NCBI GenBank assembly: GCA_964370815.1
Contig: CAYJKQ010000013.1
Coordinates: 1 to 64,000 of the forward strand
Length of the DNA: 64,000 bases
From: UBA12087 sp964370815
Lineage (GTDB): Bacteria; Chloroflexota; Anaerolineae; Anaerolineales; Villigracilaceae
Direction of reading: 5' to 3'
Shown: positions 17,509-27,258 of the stretch, in pieces
How the letters are laid out: each line of letters opens with the position of its first letter
Position numbering within the stretch: position 1 is the stretch's first letter
The notes under the pieces: model-generated
Databases searched by the model: none
What the model was told of the DNA's origin: nothing
What the model saw: the letters and a program-made list of their open reading frames with translations, nothing else
Program-made: the position numbers and the translations under genes

Positions 17509-18744
17509 TTAAGAGCGGTTCCACCAATCTATTATCAACGCCCAAATCACTCCCAGGATCAGCCCGAGAATACCCGCCAGAAATGTATTTAAATATACTT
17601 TCGGCATTTCAAAACCATCTGGAGTAATTGCTTCCTGGAGTATTTGTCCAATTTGCGGGTTTACAATTAATTCGGTAGTGATTTGATCCTGGCGATTTAA
17701 GAGCGATGTGTATTTTTGATATGCCTGGTCATTTTGAAGATTGAACTGTCTTATCTCGGAAAGGGCATTCTCAAGCTCGCTTTTTAATTGTGGAATTTCT
17801 TCCATCAGGCGTTCTTGTTCACTTTGCAAGCGCAGCAACTGGTCCTGAAGCCCGGTACGCATTTGTGAAGTGGCTTCCAATGCTTTTAATACAGTAAATT
17901 CTGTAAAGGAGATACTATCGATCTGCAGGGACAAATCCCCACTCTTGGCTAATAACGCTTGCTGGCGCAAATTGGTCAAAGCCAGCGCATCGCCCAGGGA
18001 TAAAAGAGACTCACCGGGATTGTCACTCAATCCCTGCTCAAAGAAAAGGAGGTCATCCAATACCCTTTTTGCATTTGAGATATCGGCTAAGACATGATCC
18101 ATGTCAAGGATATTATTATTGAGCTCAGACTCCAGAATAGAAACCTGGCTCTTGGATAAAGCCTCTTCCAAAGATGCTTGTGTCTGCTCGTATTCTTCCT
18201 GATATATAAGTACCTGTGTCTGGAGAGTCTTTTCCATTCCATTCAATCCATAAATGGAGTTGATCAATTCGGTTACTTTTTCAGCCCAGGTGTTAGCCAA
18301 CAAAACAGCCCGTTGAGCTTGAGAATCCGTAACTCTCAGAGAAAGTTGACGATTGGTAATTCTATTTACATCGAGCATTGACCCGAGCGAGTTTGGAGAG
18401 ATTTCCTCGCCTTCAAAGGAGGTTTCAACTGCCTGGTCATTGAGGATGTTCTTTAAGAATGCTGGTGAAACGATCAAATTCATTAAATCTGCTACATCAG
18501 GGGTCTGTTGGACAATCTCAGGACCCGGATCTATTTGGGATTGATTATATTGAAAAACAGGTTCAGTAATTATCACAAAGGCGGTTGCTTTGTATTGTTT
18601 TGGCAGGACCCATTTACTGATGGTAAAGGCAACAACCGTCACAGTTAAAGTGATAATCAGGATGGCTTTGCGAGCTTTCCAAATTGTTTTAATAATATTG
18701 CGCAGATCAATTTCATCGTCGAAAGATAGATCCATATTACTCAT
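17509..18744 (-). CDS. Chain-length determinant (Wzz) protein
   Basis: Controls polysaccharide chain length with the polymerase. The 411-residue product has a first membrane helix (about residues 29-48), a long coiled-coil region (about 150-350) and a second helix near the C-terminus (LAGILGLILGVIWALIIDWW). No Walker motifs or Tyr-rich tail are present, so the tyrosine-kinase half found in some homologues is missing. I chose the ATG at 18744: GGAGAAAG lies just upstream. A TTG five codons earlier would put that ribosome site inside the gene. It is the first gene of the minus-strand block up to 18744. Confidence 0.88.
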   Translation of the reverse strand: MSNMDLSFDDEIDLRNIIKTIWKARKAILIITLTVTVVAFTISKWVLPKQYKATAFVIITEPVFQYNQSQIDPGPEIVQQTPDVADLMNLIVSPAFLKNILNDQAVETSFEGEEISPNSLGSMLDVNRITNRQLSLRVTDSQAQRAVLLANTWAEKVTELINSIYGLNGMEKTLQTQVLIYQEEYEQTQASLEEALSKSQVSILESELNNNILDMDHVLADISNAKRVLDDLLFFEQGLSDNPGESLLSLGDALALTNLRQQALLAKSGDLSLQIDSISFTEFTVLKALEATSQMRTGLQDQLLRLQSEQERLMEEIPQLKSELENALSEIRQFNLQNDQAYQKYTSLLNRQDQITTELIVNPQIGQILQEAITPDGFEMPKVYLNTFLAGILGLILGVIWALIIDWWNRS

Positions 18745-19284
18745 TTTTTCTTTCTCCAAAACCTTAGAATAAGATCCTTAATTATTACTGATAATAACGT
18801 ATAGAAACTATGATCCTGTTGGCCAAGGATTCAAAATCCAATAACCTCATTGTGGAACGTTATTTTACCATTGTTCAAACAATTATTTTTATGCTGCCCC
18901 AACATACCGATGGTATTTATTTTCTGGAAGTTATGCTGACAAAGAACAAAATAATCTACCTAAACCACTTGGAGAATTTTTTCTTTCCAAACCTGAATGA
19001 TCACAACCAGTGTTTGAATTCAGGTATTATTCTTTTTTCTACCTGACCAAAAATAGATCAATGTTTTATTAACAGGTAAAACCACGATCTGCAAGGCATC
19101 TGCAATCAAATTAATCTTCTTCCAGCATCTTTTCAAATAATTACACCGACCCGAGCTTAAAGGGAGAGAAATTAATTAATCTAATTAAATCAAATTTTTC
19201 AAACCTCCAAAAAAATCTGCAGTCTCAAAGAGGAAAATTATCGTGTGATATAATCTATTAATTAATTGAAAAAAGAGGTGAACT
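18745..19284. other. Divergent intergenic region
   Basis: About 540 bp between wzz (minus) and the pentapeptide lipoprotein (plus). It should contain promoters for both. Only the TATAAT at 19249-19254, ahead of the plus-strand gene, is clear. No RNA or coding signal is seen elsewhere. Confidence 0.45.
19249..19254 (+). promoter_or_regulatory. Probable -10 box of the pentapeptide-repeat lipoprotein gene
   Basis: A perfect TATAAT lies 30 bp before the start codon. The upstream hexamer is a poor -35, so the box alone is supported. Confidence 0.45.
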
Positions 19285-19860
19285 ATGAAAAAAATTATCT
19301 TAATGTCGGTCTTTCTTGCTTTGGTGCTTGGTGCGTGCCAAAAAGTTACTCCCAGCATCCCGGCAAGTGAGACTCCCGATATGATTGGAACCATGGTGGC
19401 GACCCTAGCAGGCGGAGCAACTCCCACTGTATCGGAAGGAACACCTGTGCCTACGCCTGATACTGCTTCAGAACATTTAGCCAAGTTAAAGGAAGGCATG
19501 GAAGCCTGGAATACTTGGAGAACTCAACATCCGGGCATTAAACCCAATTTGAGGCGAGTTGATCTACAGGGTGCTGATCTTACCAGTTACAACTTATTTA
19601 AAGCAATCCTGGCGAACACCAACCTAAGCGGGGCTATCCTGGTGAGCGCGAACCTGAAAGCGGCTAATCTTCAAAGTGCCAAACTCGACAATGCGAATTT
19701 AACGAAAGCATTGCTGAACAATGCCAATTTGGTTGGGGCAATCCTAACCAATGCTGTCCTGACCGATGCAATATTGACCAATGCCAGATACGACAACACA
19801 ACCGTATGGCCAATTGGTTTCGATCCGGTCGCGGCTGGGGCAAAATTGGTGACCCCATAA
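19285..19860 (+). CDS. Pentapeptide-repeat lipoprotein
   Basis: The 191-residue product has a lipoprotein signal peptide ending LVLGAC (Cys at 18) and a Thr/Pro-containing spacer (about 45-60). From about 90 to 172 it has A(N/D)LxxA-type pentapeptide repeats (ANLKAANLQSAKLDNANL and similar) that form a right-handed quadrilateral beta-helix. It is probably anchored on the outer face of the membrane; its role is unknown. AAGAGGTG precedes the ATG. It is the only plus-strand gene inside the polysaccharide region. Confidence 0.85.
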   Translation: MKKIILMSVFLALVLGACQKVTPSIPASETPDMIGTMVATLAGGATPTVSEGTPVPTPDTASEHLAKLKEGMEAWNTWRTQHPGIKPNLRRVDLQGADLTSYNLFKAILANTNLSGAILVSANLKAANLQSAKLDNANLTKALLNNANLVGAILTNAVLTDAILTNARYDNTTVWPIGFDPVAAGAKLVTP

Positions 19861-20374
19861 TTTTTTTCCGCGACCAGGAGAAACAAACAAGCAGTCTATT
19901 CAATCCTTATTCTTTTTTGACTGGTTGATTTTTATAGGTTTATTGCCTCTATAGATAAATATTTTTCCAAAACTGATTTCATCCTGACCACCAATCGGGA
20001 AAAAATACAAAAACCTTCCCCCCAAACAAACCATTCTTACAGGGGGAAGGTTTTTCAATTGACAAAACCGCTCAAGGCTGAGGCGGAAGCGTGAGCCGGT
20101 CAAGATGATCTTTTATCAGGTAATTCCTTCTTCATGATCGAGAAAATTGTGATTCAAGAGGATTGCGCGATTGTTGTTTGTCCCCAAGCTGATACCTTGA
20201 TTGCTGCCTGAACTTCCCCTTGATCCTTTCAATAATCCAACTAAAATATAATTACAAGTATTTCAGAGTAACGACTTTATTTTATGGTTGCTCACTGCTT
20301 AACCGGTCGGATGCCTTGAAGGATCATTCTTCAGCGCAGAGAAGATAACCTGACTGAACGGTTACAAACAATGT
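19861..20374. other. Convergent intergenic region
   Basis: Spacer between the lipoprotein gene and the convergent membrane glycosyltransferase gene. It contains the strong hairpin at 20009-20055. The rest shows nothing recognisable. Confidence 0.45.
20009..20055. terminator. Bidirectional intrinsic terminator
   Basis: A 14-bp perfect stem, AAAAACCTTCCCCC (20009-20022) with GGGGGAAGGTTTTT (20042-20055), has A and T runs at both ends. It can stop transcription from both convergent genes, though it lies 320 bp from the minus-strand stop codon. Confidence 0.75.
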
Positions 20375-22432
20375 TTAATTCTCACTCGTATTTTGTAACA
20401 ATCTCCAACTACTCCTCTCAACGACCAAACTATATCCGGGAGTATTTATATTATTGAAATCTGGCGATATCAATAAGAAATCTACATTTTGAGGATCACT
20501 TGAGAACCCTTCAGAACCAATGATAATAACTAATTTTCGCTTGAATGTTTTTCCGAAGAACAAGTAATCTGGAAAAAGAGATCCATGAGGGATTAAGATA
20601 CCCAGTGTCGAATTTTCGTTGGTATAAATATTCACCATATCCAAAGGAGGTCGGAAGTCCTGATCTCCAAACGTCCTGATATAGGTATCGGAAGCGGTCC
20701 ACATATTCAAATAATCCAGATCATTGCGTACAAAAGGGGTTAATTTATAAGCGATTTTTTGGATCAATAAAGAATTCGCTTTTCCCCAACGTTGCAGACT
20801 TAATAATTGATTTTGACTAATTAATGGACGGGAATCGTTGTTGAGAACTGAATATGTCATAATGAAAATACTTACTGTACCAACAAATCCAAGAAATATT
20901 TTATTAAACCATTTTTTATCATTTAGAAATCCTCCTGCAAAAGGAAGAAGCAGGGCAATTGCAAATATCAAATATCTGCCAACATATGGATCCCACCCTT
21001 TTTTTACAGATGACGTGATCAGAAAAAAGATGGTTGATGTTACGATCAGAATTACACCTTCGAATCTTCTTTTCTTTATGAATGTAATAAAGCCATACGG
21101 GATTGCAAGAACAATTAACAGCCAACCAACCATTCCATACCAGGAGGCTTCTTCATTTAAAGAATATTCTTTATCAAGTGTAAATGACTCTTTTATATCA
21201 AGGAGAAATTCATCACTTTCAAGATCCACTATCGAAGACACCAGAATTGGTTTTAATAATTTCGTCTTAGCCCCAACACAAGCAGTTTCAATAGATGGCG
21301 GAAATCCCTCACAACTTAGAAGCTGATAAGACAAACGCAAGGAGTTTACAGTTATTTTTCTTAAATAGTTTTCATTTTGAGCGACTTTCAAATTATATTC
21401 AATTGAATCTTGCTCCCCAATCGGATTGCCATAAAAAATCCAATTTTGAAAGTAAGAATAGGAGCTGAAAACAATAATAAATCCAATAGCACATAGGGTG
21501 CTTGTAAATAAAATTAACTTGATCTTGGATTTATTTTTCAAAAGCATGAAAATATAAAGTAAGGTAAATCCCGGTAAAGCAAATAACGCATATTGTTTTG
21601 TACCTACAGCCAATGCAAAACTTAATATGGACACGACCAGAACCATCGTTTCAGGTTTTTGAGTAAACCGAGCAAGAAAATAAAAAGCAATTATTAAGAA
21701 ACACGAAGCAAGGATATCGTTTTGAGCAGTGATAGACTCAAACAATATAATTGGAAAAGTCAAGAAGAACAAACTTGTGAGGAAATTCGATTTCCTGGGA
21801 AAACCCAATTCTCTACCCATTGAATAAATCGAAATTGAGATCATTATTGTTGCGATCAATTGGACATATCCAACCAGTCGATCCGAGTGTAAGAAAACAA
21901 CAGACCACAACATTAATAAGCTATTAATGATAGGAAAGCTACTTCCAATGGTATTAGAACCGATATATGGGTAAAGTGAACCTTGTTGAAGCCAGTGTCC
22001 TATCCTGGATAAGTGATTATACAAACTATCTGTGGTGTTTTGGGGGAATCGAATCTGAAGGTATGCCAAGAAAATGTATGTGGACAATATCAAAAAGAAA
22101 AAAAGGGAAGTTCCAACATTCTGCTTAATTAGACCTGGAAGAGTTACGATTTTGTTTTTTAAACTGGAAATTGAAATAGGATGAAAACCAATTTTTAAAA
22201 AGATGTTCAGCAATGAGGCTACCAGAACGATCATTGCCTGTATTGATAATATAAATAATTGGTTATTTAGTTTACTTAAAAGACCCGCCAACTCGAGAGT
22301 GACTACAATATAGGAACAACTCAAAATAAATATAAGAAGGATCTTCTCTGTAAATAGAAAATTCTTGAATAAATTAAATATCGACAAGAGAAACAAGAAT
22401 AATAAAATAATTGAAATCACAAAAAGATCCAT
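20375..22432 (-). CDS. Large membrane glycosyltransferase-like protein (GT39/GT83 style)
   Basis: The 685-residue protein has about 11-13 membrane helices in the first 530 residues and a soluble tail. A TTDSLYNHLSRIGHWLQQGSLYPY segment (about 133-156) in the first outer loop carries the acidic residue and amphipathic helix usual in lipid-phosphate-sugar-dependent glycosyltransferases. It probably adds a sugar on the outer membrane face. It is a distant relative of the next protein, and the two genes lie together. Specific function is not known. Confidence 0.65.
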   Translation of the reverse strand: MDLFVISIILLFLFLLSIFNLFKNFLFTEKILLIFILSCSYIVVTLELAGLLSKLNNQLFILSIQAMIVLVASLLNIFLKIGFHPISISSLKNKIVTLPGLIKQNVGTSLFFFLILSTYIFLAYLQIRFPQNTTDSLYNHLSRIGHWLQQGSLYPYIGSNTIGSSFPIINSLLMLWSVVFLHSDRLVGYVQLIATIMISISIYSMGRELGFPRKSNFLTSLFFLTFPIILFESITAQNDILASCFLIIAFYFLARFTQKPETMVLVVSILSFALAVGTKQYALFALPGFTLLYIFMLLKNKSKIKLILFTSTLCAIGFIIVFSSYSYFQNWIFYGNPIGEQDSIEYNLKVAQNENYLRKITVNSLRLSYQLLSCEGFPPSIETACVGAKTKLLKPILVSSIVDLESDEFLLDIKESFTLDKEYSLNEEASWYGMVGWLLIVLAIPYGFITFIKKRRFEGVILIVTSTIFFLITSSVKKGWDPYVGRYLIFAIALLLPFAGGFLNDKKWFNKIFLGFVGTVSIFIMTYSVLNNDSRPLISQNQLLSLQRWGKANSLLIQKIAYKLTPFVRNDLDYLNMWTASDTYIRTFGDQDFRPPLDMVNIYTNENSTLGILIPHGSLFPDYLFFGKTFKRKLVIIIGSEGFSSDPQNVDFLLISPDFNNINTPGYSLVVERSSWRLLQNTSEN

Positions 22433-22598
22433 ATTTCTCTCGATTGAGTCTAGAAGTAGTAAATTACATTCTCAATTTTTGAAGTTAGGTTAATTTAATT
22501 AATCTGTAGATCTTGGATCGAATTTGATCCTTTCTTTACTAGTAAAGGTCCTCAGAAAAATCCGGAAACCATGTCCTTTGATAATTTGAAGATCCTGG

Positions 22599-25130
22599 TC
22601 AATCCGAAGAATTTCCATCCCAAATCAAATTGAGAGAAGGTCCCGAAATTAGATATATAAAATCAAGGTTTCCAGCATTTTTCCCTATTAGAATTTTTTC
22701 TCCACCTGAAAGAGTCACTTTTAATGGTTGTCGATCTAAACTTATTGAATAACTGGAAATTCTTTCATTTGCGAGAAAATCAAAGCTGAAAGTAGAATCG
22801 GTTCCATAATATGGATAAAGTATTTCGCCAATAAAAAGTTTTGTTCCTATTTTTTGGGATTCAGGAATAGATTGTAGATACAAATCTGTATTATCAGAAA
22901 TATCGGGTTGTTTTATTAAAAGTGGCAAAACATTGTTCGCAATGGGAATTAAGCTCGCGATCATAATCAGAATGGCAAAAGATTGCCAAATTCTTTTATT
23001 GTTATCAAAACCTACAGATCCTCGAGTTTCATCCTCGTCCGAAATTAACTGATCTTGCCTGTGTAAAATGTTGTTTATCCATCTAATAATACAGATCAAA
23101 GTCAACCCATAATAAAAGTAAATGATCCAATCTATTGGGACAATATATCTGCTTCCAGAATTCATGGCTAAGGTTAAAGAAAAATCATAACCAAGAAATA
23201 TGACCAGTGGAATGAGACCTGCCCACCGATAACGGCTCCAGCCATATCCCAGACCTATTGCAATAAAAATGATATTAAGCAAAATCAAGAAAACCTGGGT
23301 GGGAGGAAGATTCCCCTGCCAGCCACTTCCTTCTATCCAATAAGGTCGTAACCTCAAGTGATCCAAGTCGTCATACACCAATGAATCCGGTAGTATCATG
23401 GTAGATGCAACAATATTATGAAGGAAATGATTCGCAAATAGATTCAGAAAACCAGGGCTATTGATAATTTCATTTGATACTAAAGTTTGAACAGATAAAG
23501 ATAGTGAGGGATTTGAAATATTTAGAGGAGAAGTTGATCCCTGTTGATAAATTGTAAGAAATTTTTTAGGGGTAACTTTATTTTGAATTGAATCATACAC
23601 ATCAATTCTTAGGGGTAAACCAGGTGGTTTTTGAGTAGATTCCGGGTCTGTCTGATAACGATTTCTAAGAATAGAATTTATTTTCACCAAAACAAATGGT
23701 GTCCCATTTTGATCCACACCAGTAACAAGCCATGGCGTCACAATTATCAAAAATCCCAGTGTATAAAGTGCTAAAAGACTCCATTTGGCTCTTGCCAATT
23801 TCCACAAGGAAATTATAACCAATAATCCAATTACAGGGAATATGAGCAGGAGATTCATCCTGATCAATGCCGTGACACCGAGAACACCACCTGCCAATAA
23901 AGCCAACCATGGTTTTGGGTTTCTGATCCATAAGAATACAAGATAGGCTAACAATACAATTCCCAACATTGTCATCATCTCAGATACCAGTAGTTTAGGA
24001 TTAACCGATGCTATTTTATATGAAAGAATTATGGCATTCCTTTGCCTGATGATCATGGTTATTGCCAGGAAAAATCCGAAACTCTGGTTGAAAAATTTCT
24101 TCCCAAATAAAAACAAAATAGCTGGCACAAGACTTAATACAAGAATTTGCAACCAGGTGATTAATGAATAATTGGTTCCAGCCATCACGTGCAAGAATGC
24201 GAGAAATACCATGTAAAGTGGTTTATCGGAGGGGTGGTGAAAATTGATACCATACCCTTTAATAATTGACAAACCACCAAGATCCAGCCACCTGGCATCT
24301 GACCATGGAAACGGTTGCAAGTTTGGAAGGGTTGGCTGAAGGGAGAAAAAATGTTTGAGCATTGGAGTCAGCCCCCAGACCAGTGCCGTCCCAAAATAAA
24401 TCAGAAAAGGTAGATATCTATTAAATCTGAAGATCCCTTTTGAAGGCTGAGTTTGATCTGTTCCGGTGGAAAAATATATCCCCAAACCTATTATGATAAC
24501 CACAATAAAGAACTGTAAACCAGTAATAGGGATCCCAAGAACATTCCAATAAGCGGTATCTTTCGCCAAACCAATTTTAGAGATACCTATAAAGCCAGCC
24601 AGAACTAACAACCAAACCGTAAAAAATAATGAAGCTCTGAAAAATGGTCGTTTTCGATCAAAGAGGGTTAAAATATTTAACTTATCCTTGTTGTCTGACA
24701 CAATGGGAAATAAGGCAAATTGAAATGCAATCAGCCCAATCGCAATCGATAATGGACGAATACGCTCGTAATAATTAGCCCAATTGAAAAATAAATATGG
24801 TGGGCAAAATACAGAAAACCATCCCAACAGGATCAAAATAAAGACAGCACCTGCAATAACCTTATACCAAGATCGAGATGTGTTATTTGAGATAAAATTA
24901 TAAAAGGTTGTATTGCGCTTTTTTGCTATTCTTCCAGAGATCAAAAACAAGAGTGCCAGAAGAAGTATAATTAAAGCAAGTCCCCAGCGTTGTTTTGAAA
25001 AACCTAACAACCAGGCGTTCTTGGGATCTGGAGAAACCAGTAGAGTAAAAACCCCTGAAATAATCAATTCCAGGAACGCGATAATTGATAATATGAAATT
25101 TAATTGTACATTTTTATTATTTTGAACCAT
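22599..25130 (-). CDS. Large membrane glycosyltransferase-like protein (ArnT/PMT style)
   Basis: The 843-residue protein has about 15 or more membrane helices and a C-terminal outer domain of about 120 residues. DARWLDLGGLSIIKGYGINF and HHPSDKPLYMVFLAFLHV (about 285-325) match the acidic loop and following helix of GT39/ArnT-like enzymes. TALIRMNLLLIFPV recalls the conserved helix with Arg found in this class. It is likely to use a polyprenyl-phosphate sugar. Acceptor unknown. Confidence 0.65.
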   Translation of the reverse strand: MVQNNKNVQLNFILSIIAFLELIISGVFTLLVSPDPKNAWLLGFSKQRWGLALIILLLALLFLISGRIAKKRNTTFYNFISNNTSRSWYKVIAGAVFILILLGWFSVFCPPYLFFNWANYYERIRPLSIAIGLIAFQFALFPIVSDNKDKLNILTLFDRKRPFFRASLFFTVWLLVLAGFIGISKIGLAKDTAYWNVLGIPITGLQFFIVVIIIGLGIYFSTGTDQTQPSKGIFRFNRYLPFLIYFGTALVWGLTPMLKHFFSLQPTLPNLQPFPWSDARWLDLGGLSIIKGYGINFHHPSDKPLYMVFLAFLHVMAGTNYSLITWLQILVLSLVPAILFLFGKKFFNQSFGFFLAITMIIRQRNAIILSYKIASVNPKLLVSEMMTMLGIVLLAYLVFLWIRNPKPWLALLAGGVLGVTALIRMNLLLIFPVIGLLVIISLWKLARAKWSLLALYTLGFLIIVTPWLVTGVDQNGTPFVLVKINSILRNRYQTDPESTQKPPGLPLRIDVYDSIQNKVTPKKFLTIYQQGSTSPLNISNPSLSLSVQTLVSNEIINSPGFLNLFANHFLHNIVASTMILPDSLVYDDLDHLRLRPYWIEGSGWQGNLPPTQVFLILLNIIFIAIGLGYGWSRYRWAGLIPLVIFLGYDFSLTLAMNSGSRYIVPIDWIIYFYYGLTLICIIRWINNILHRQDQLISDEDETRGSVGFDNNKRIWQSFAILIMIASLIPIANNVLPLLIKQPDISDNTDLYLQSIPESQKIGTKLFIGEILYPYYGTDSTFSFDFLANERISSYSISLDRQPLKVTLSGGEKILIGKNAGNLDFIYLISGPSLNLIWDGNSSD

Positions 25131-25338
25131 TTAAGTCCTCAAATATCCTTGGTAAATGCTTGTATCGAATCTGCTTCTACCCAGCGATTTCAATTACAAT
25201 GTGAGATTTCTCAATTAAAGGTGGGGGACACAATAAATAATGCCCCTTTTCCTGCCAACGCTAACCAAATAGTTTTTATTATATATGGATAATCATCCAT
25301 ATCCACCTGTTGTTATACTTATCCAATCCAATGTGCTG

Positions 25339-25560
25339 TTAGATGTTTTTTCTAAATTTTCTCAATACCTGCCACCAGCCAATCAGATCAGGTGGAATAA
25401 TACGAATAATCGACATACAGGTGAATAAATTAATCAATTCGAAAGTTTTCTTTCAGGTGGTCCAATTATACCCTTGGAACCTGTCAGTACTTGAAGGAAT
25501 TGTGGAAGTTCATCGAGGTGAAATCAGCGCACCCATCTTATTATCCAGGTCAGTTGCTAT
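25339..25560 (-). pseudogene. Remnant of a second polyprenyl-phosphate sugar-phosphate transferase
   Basis: Read on the minus strand, the sequence gives WVR-stop-FHLDELPQFLQVLTGSKGIIGPP and, after a frame change, RIIPPDLIGWWQVL. These correspond to WLRRFSLDELPQ...GSMSVIGP and RIQPGLTGWWQI of the WbaP-like protein encoded at 3880-5253. A TGA at 25524-25526 replaces the second conserved Arg. The segment between the two motifs is largely lost. No N-terminal part is left. Confidence 0.75.
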
Positions 25561-25684
25561 TAAATACTTCAAGTGATAAACCTTACCTAAATTGTCCACG
25601 GTTCAAATCCTTCTGCACCAGCAAGAAAACCTGCGTGACAAATCTATTCTCCCATGCACCTTCGCCAATTATGTGCCCAATATC

Positions 25685-25712
25685 TTTATCAATAATAAGA
25701 TGTATGTATAAT
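25685..25712 (+). promoter_or_regulatory. Possible promoter of the DUF1786 gene
   Basis: TATAAT at 25707-25712 lies 16 bp after a weak TTTATC. The start codon is 34 bp downstream. Confidence 0.35.
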
Positions 25713-25745
25713 AATTCTGGCAGACATTATGGAGCCCATATAAAA

Positions 25746-26906
25746 ATGAAAATTCTTACCGTTGATATTGGCACAGGAACACAGGATATTTTCCTATATG
25801 ATTCCAAACTGGACATCGAGAACGGCTTCAAACTGATCCTTCCTTCCCCAACCATGCGAATCTTCAGAGGTATCAAAACCGCCACTCACAACCACAGCCC
25901 TATTCTGCTGACTGGCGTAACAATGGGTGGTGGACCAGCCTCCTGGGCGGTAGAAGCTCATACCAAAGCTGGTCTCCCGGTTTATGCAACAGAACAGGCT
26001 GCGAAAACGATCGATGATGACCTGGAAAAAGTTACCGATCTTGGAATTACCTTGCTTTCTGATGACGAAGCAGCTTCTCTTCCAGATTCTGTACAACGCT
26101 TTGAATTGAAAGATTTCGACTTTGCTGCCATCACAAAGATTTTTACTGATTTTGGAGTAGTTCTTAAAGACCTGGAGGCTGTTGCTGTCGCTGTTTTCGA
26201 TCATGGTGAAGCCCCTGCTGAAATTTCCGACCGGCAATTCCGCTTCGACTACCTTTACGAACGCATTCATTTCAGAAATGACCTGCGGACGTTTGCCCAC
26301 CTACCCAGGGACATTCCTCCTGCCATGACACGGCTGATGGCTGTGGCAGAATCTTCCAGGCAAGTGGATGTTCCGCTGGTGGTGATGGATACCGCACCTG
26401 CTGCAGTCCTGGGTGCATGTTTTGACGATGTGGTTCGAATGAAAACCAATATAATGGTTGTAAACATTGGCAATTTCCACACTCTGGCTTTCCGGTTGAG
26501 TGAATTGGGCGTGGATGGAATATTTGAACATCACACCGGACTCATCGATCCGCAGAAACTGGAAACGATACTGGTCGAATTTGCACAAGGCACACTAGAG
26601 CATGAGACGATCTTCAACGATCATGGCCATGGCGCCCTGGTTTTCAATAATAAACCATTCCCAATAGAGGCCGATGATTTCAACCTGGTGGTAACTGGAC
26701 CACGTCGAAATATGCTTGCTCGCGGGTCAATTTCAATCAATTCCCGGCTGCGCCCTTATTTTGCCGTCCCCTTTGGAGATATGATGCTGGCAGGATGTTT
26801 CGGGTTATTGGCAGCTGTTGCTGACTTGATCCCGGATCTGACTGAGCCTATCACGAATTCACTTTTGGGTCATTCAGGAAATTCAGCAACTCCATGGGAA
26901 ATCTGA
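25746..26906 (+). CDS. DUF1786 family protein (actin/hexokinase-like ATPase fold suggested)
   Basis: From the ATG at 25746 the 386-residue protein starts MKILTVDIGTGTQDIFLYD, a phosphate-1 loop like those of the ASKHA superfamily. GVTMGGGPASWAV (about 58-70) and MVVNIGNFHTLAFRL (about 237-251) repeat that pattern. This arrangement is that of DUF1786, sometimes labelled 'pyruvate formate-lyase activating enzyme' without support: there is no radical-SAM CxxxCxxC motif here. Frame upstream of the ATG is open but runs through the sugar-transferase remnant. It lies just before the glycine-cleavage operon and in the same direction; a functional link is possible but unproven. Confidence 0.75.
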   Translation: MKILTVDIGTGTQDIFLYDSKLDIENGFKLILPSPTMRIFRGIKTATHNHSPILLTGVTMGGGPASWAVEAHTKAGLPVYATEQAAKTIDDDLEKVTDLGITLLSDDEAASLPDSVQRFELKDFDFAAITKIFTDFGVVLKDLEAVAVAVFDHGEAPAEISDRQFRFDYLYERIHFRNDLRTFAHLPRDIPPAMTRLMAVAESSRQVDVPLVVMDTAPAAVLGACFDDVVRMKTNIMVVNIGNFHTLAFRLSELGVDGIFEHHTGLIDPQKLETILVEFAQGTLEHETIFNDHGHGALVFNNKPFPIEADDFNLVVTGPRRNMLARGSISINSRLRPYFAVPFGDMMLAGCFGLLAAVADLIPDLTEPITNSLLGHSGNSATPWEI

Positions 26907-26936
26907 ACTTGAGATATACCAAATTTCCCACCACCC

Positions 26937-26965
26937 TTGACTTTTCACCTCCTAATCCTTAGAAT
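26937..26965 (+). promoter_or_regulatory. Promoter of the glycine-cleavage operon
   Basis: TTGACT (26937-26942) and TAGAAT (26960-26965) are spaced by 17 bp, a near-consensus vegetative promoter. Transcription would start near 26972, some 45 nt before the first glycine aptamer. Confidence 0.75.
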
Positions 26966-27015
26966 GTAAACGCGGTTTATAAAGTTAGTAAACCACGTCA
27001 CAATTCAACGGCAAA

Positions 27016-27194
27016 CAGGGAAGAGATCCTCACAAGAGGACACCGAAGGTGCAAACCCGATGACAGGCAGTCCCGGGTGAAACTCTCAGGTAAAAAGGAC
27101 CCTGTTCCGAATCACTCTGGAAAGTCACATTAGCTGACACCGACGGGGCAAGCCCAGAAGAATAGCGGGCGAATCTCTCAGGTCATAGACAGAG
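27016..27194 (+). promoter_or_regulatory. Tandem glycine riboswitch (two gcvT-type aptamers)
   Basis: Aptamer 1 runs from CAGGG (27016) to CCCTG (27104) and contains the conserved GGACACCGAAGG-type core and GTGAAACTCTCAGG. Aptamer 2 runs from CTCTG (27115) to CAGAG (27194) with GCTGACACCGACGGGG and GCGAATCTCTCAGG. The linker is short, as usual for cooperative tandem glycine riboswitches. It precedes gcvH, so glycine should turn the operon on. Confidence 0.93.
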
Positions 27195-27230
27195 GACGCA
27201 TGAATCCATTTCGTGCGTCCTTTTTATTTT
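27193..27230 (+). terminator. Riboswitch-controlled intrinsic terminator
   Basis: AGGACGCA (27193-27200) pairs with TGCGTCCT (27214-27221), followed by TTTTTATTTTT. The first bases of the stem overlap the closing strand of aptamer 2's P1 helix (27190-27194). Glycine-stabilised P1 could therefore compete with the terminator and give an ON switch. Confidence 0.85.
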
Positions 27231-27258
27231 TCGCCAATTCTTTGACAGGAGATACACG

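Noticed and set aside
25600..25640. Possible tRNA 3' end (GGTTCAAATCC...TGCACCA)
   Set aside because: The T stem does not pair beyond two bases and no anticodon arm precedes it; likely chance or a very old remnant.
25491..25745. Longer N-terminus for the DUF1786 protein
   Set aside because: The extra 85 codons read antisense through the sugar-transferase remnant, and the conserved fold starts at the ATG at 25746.
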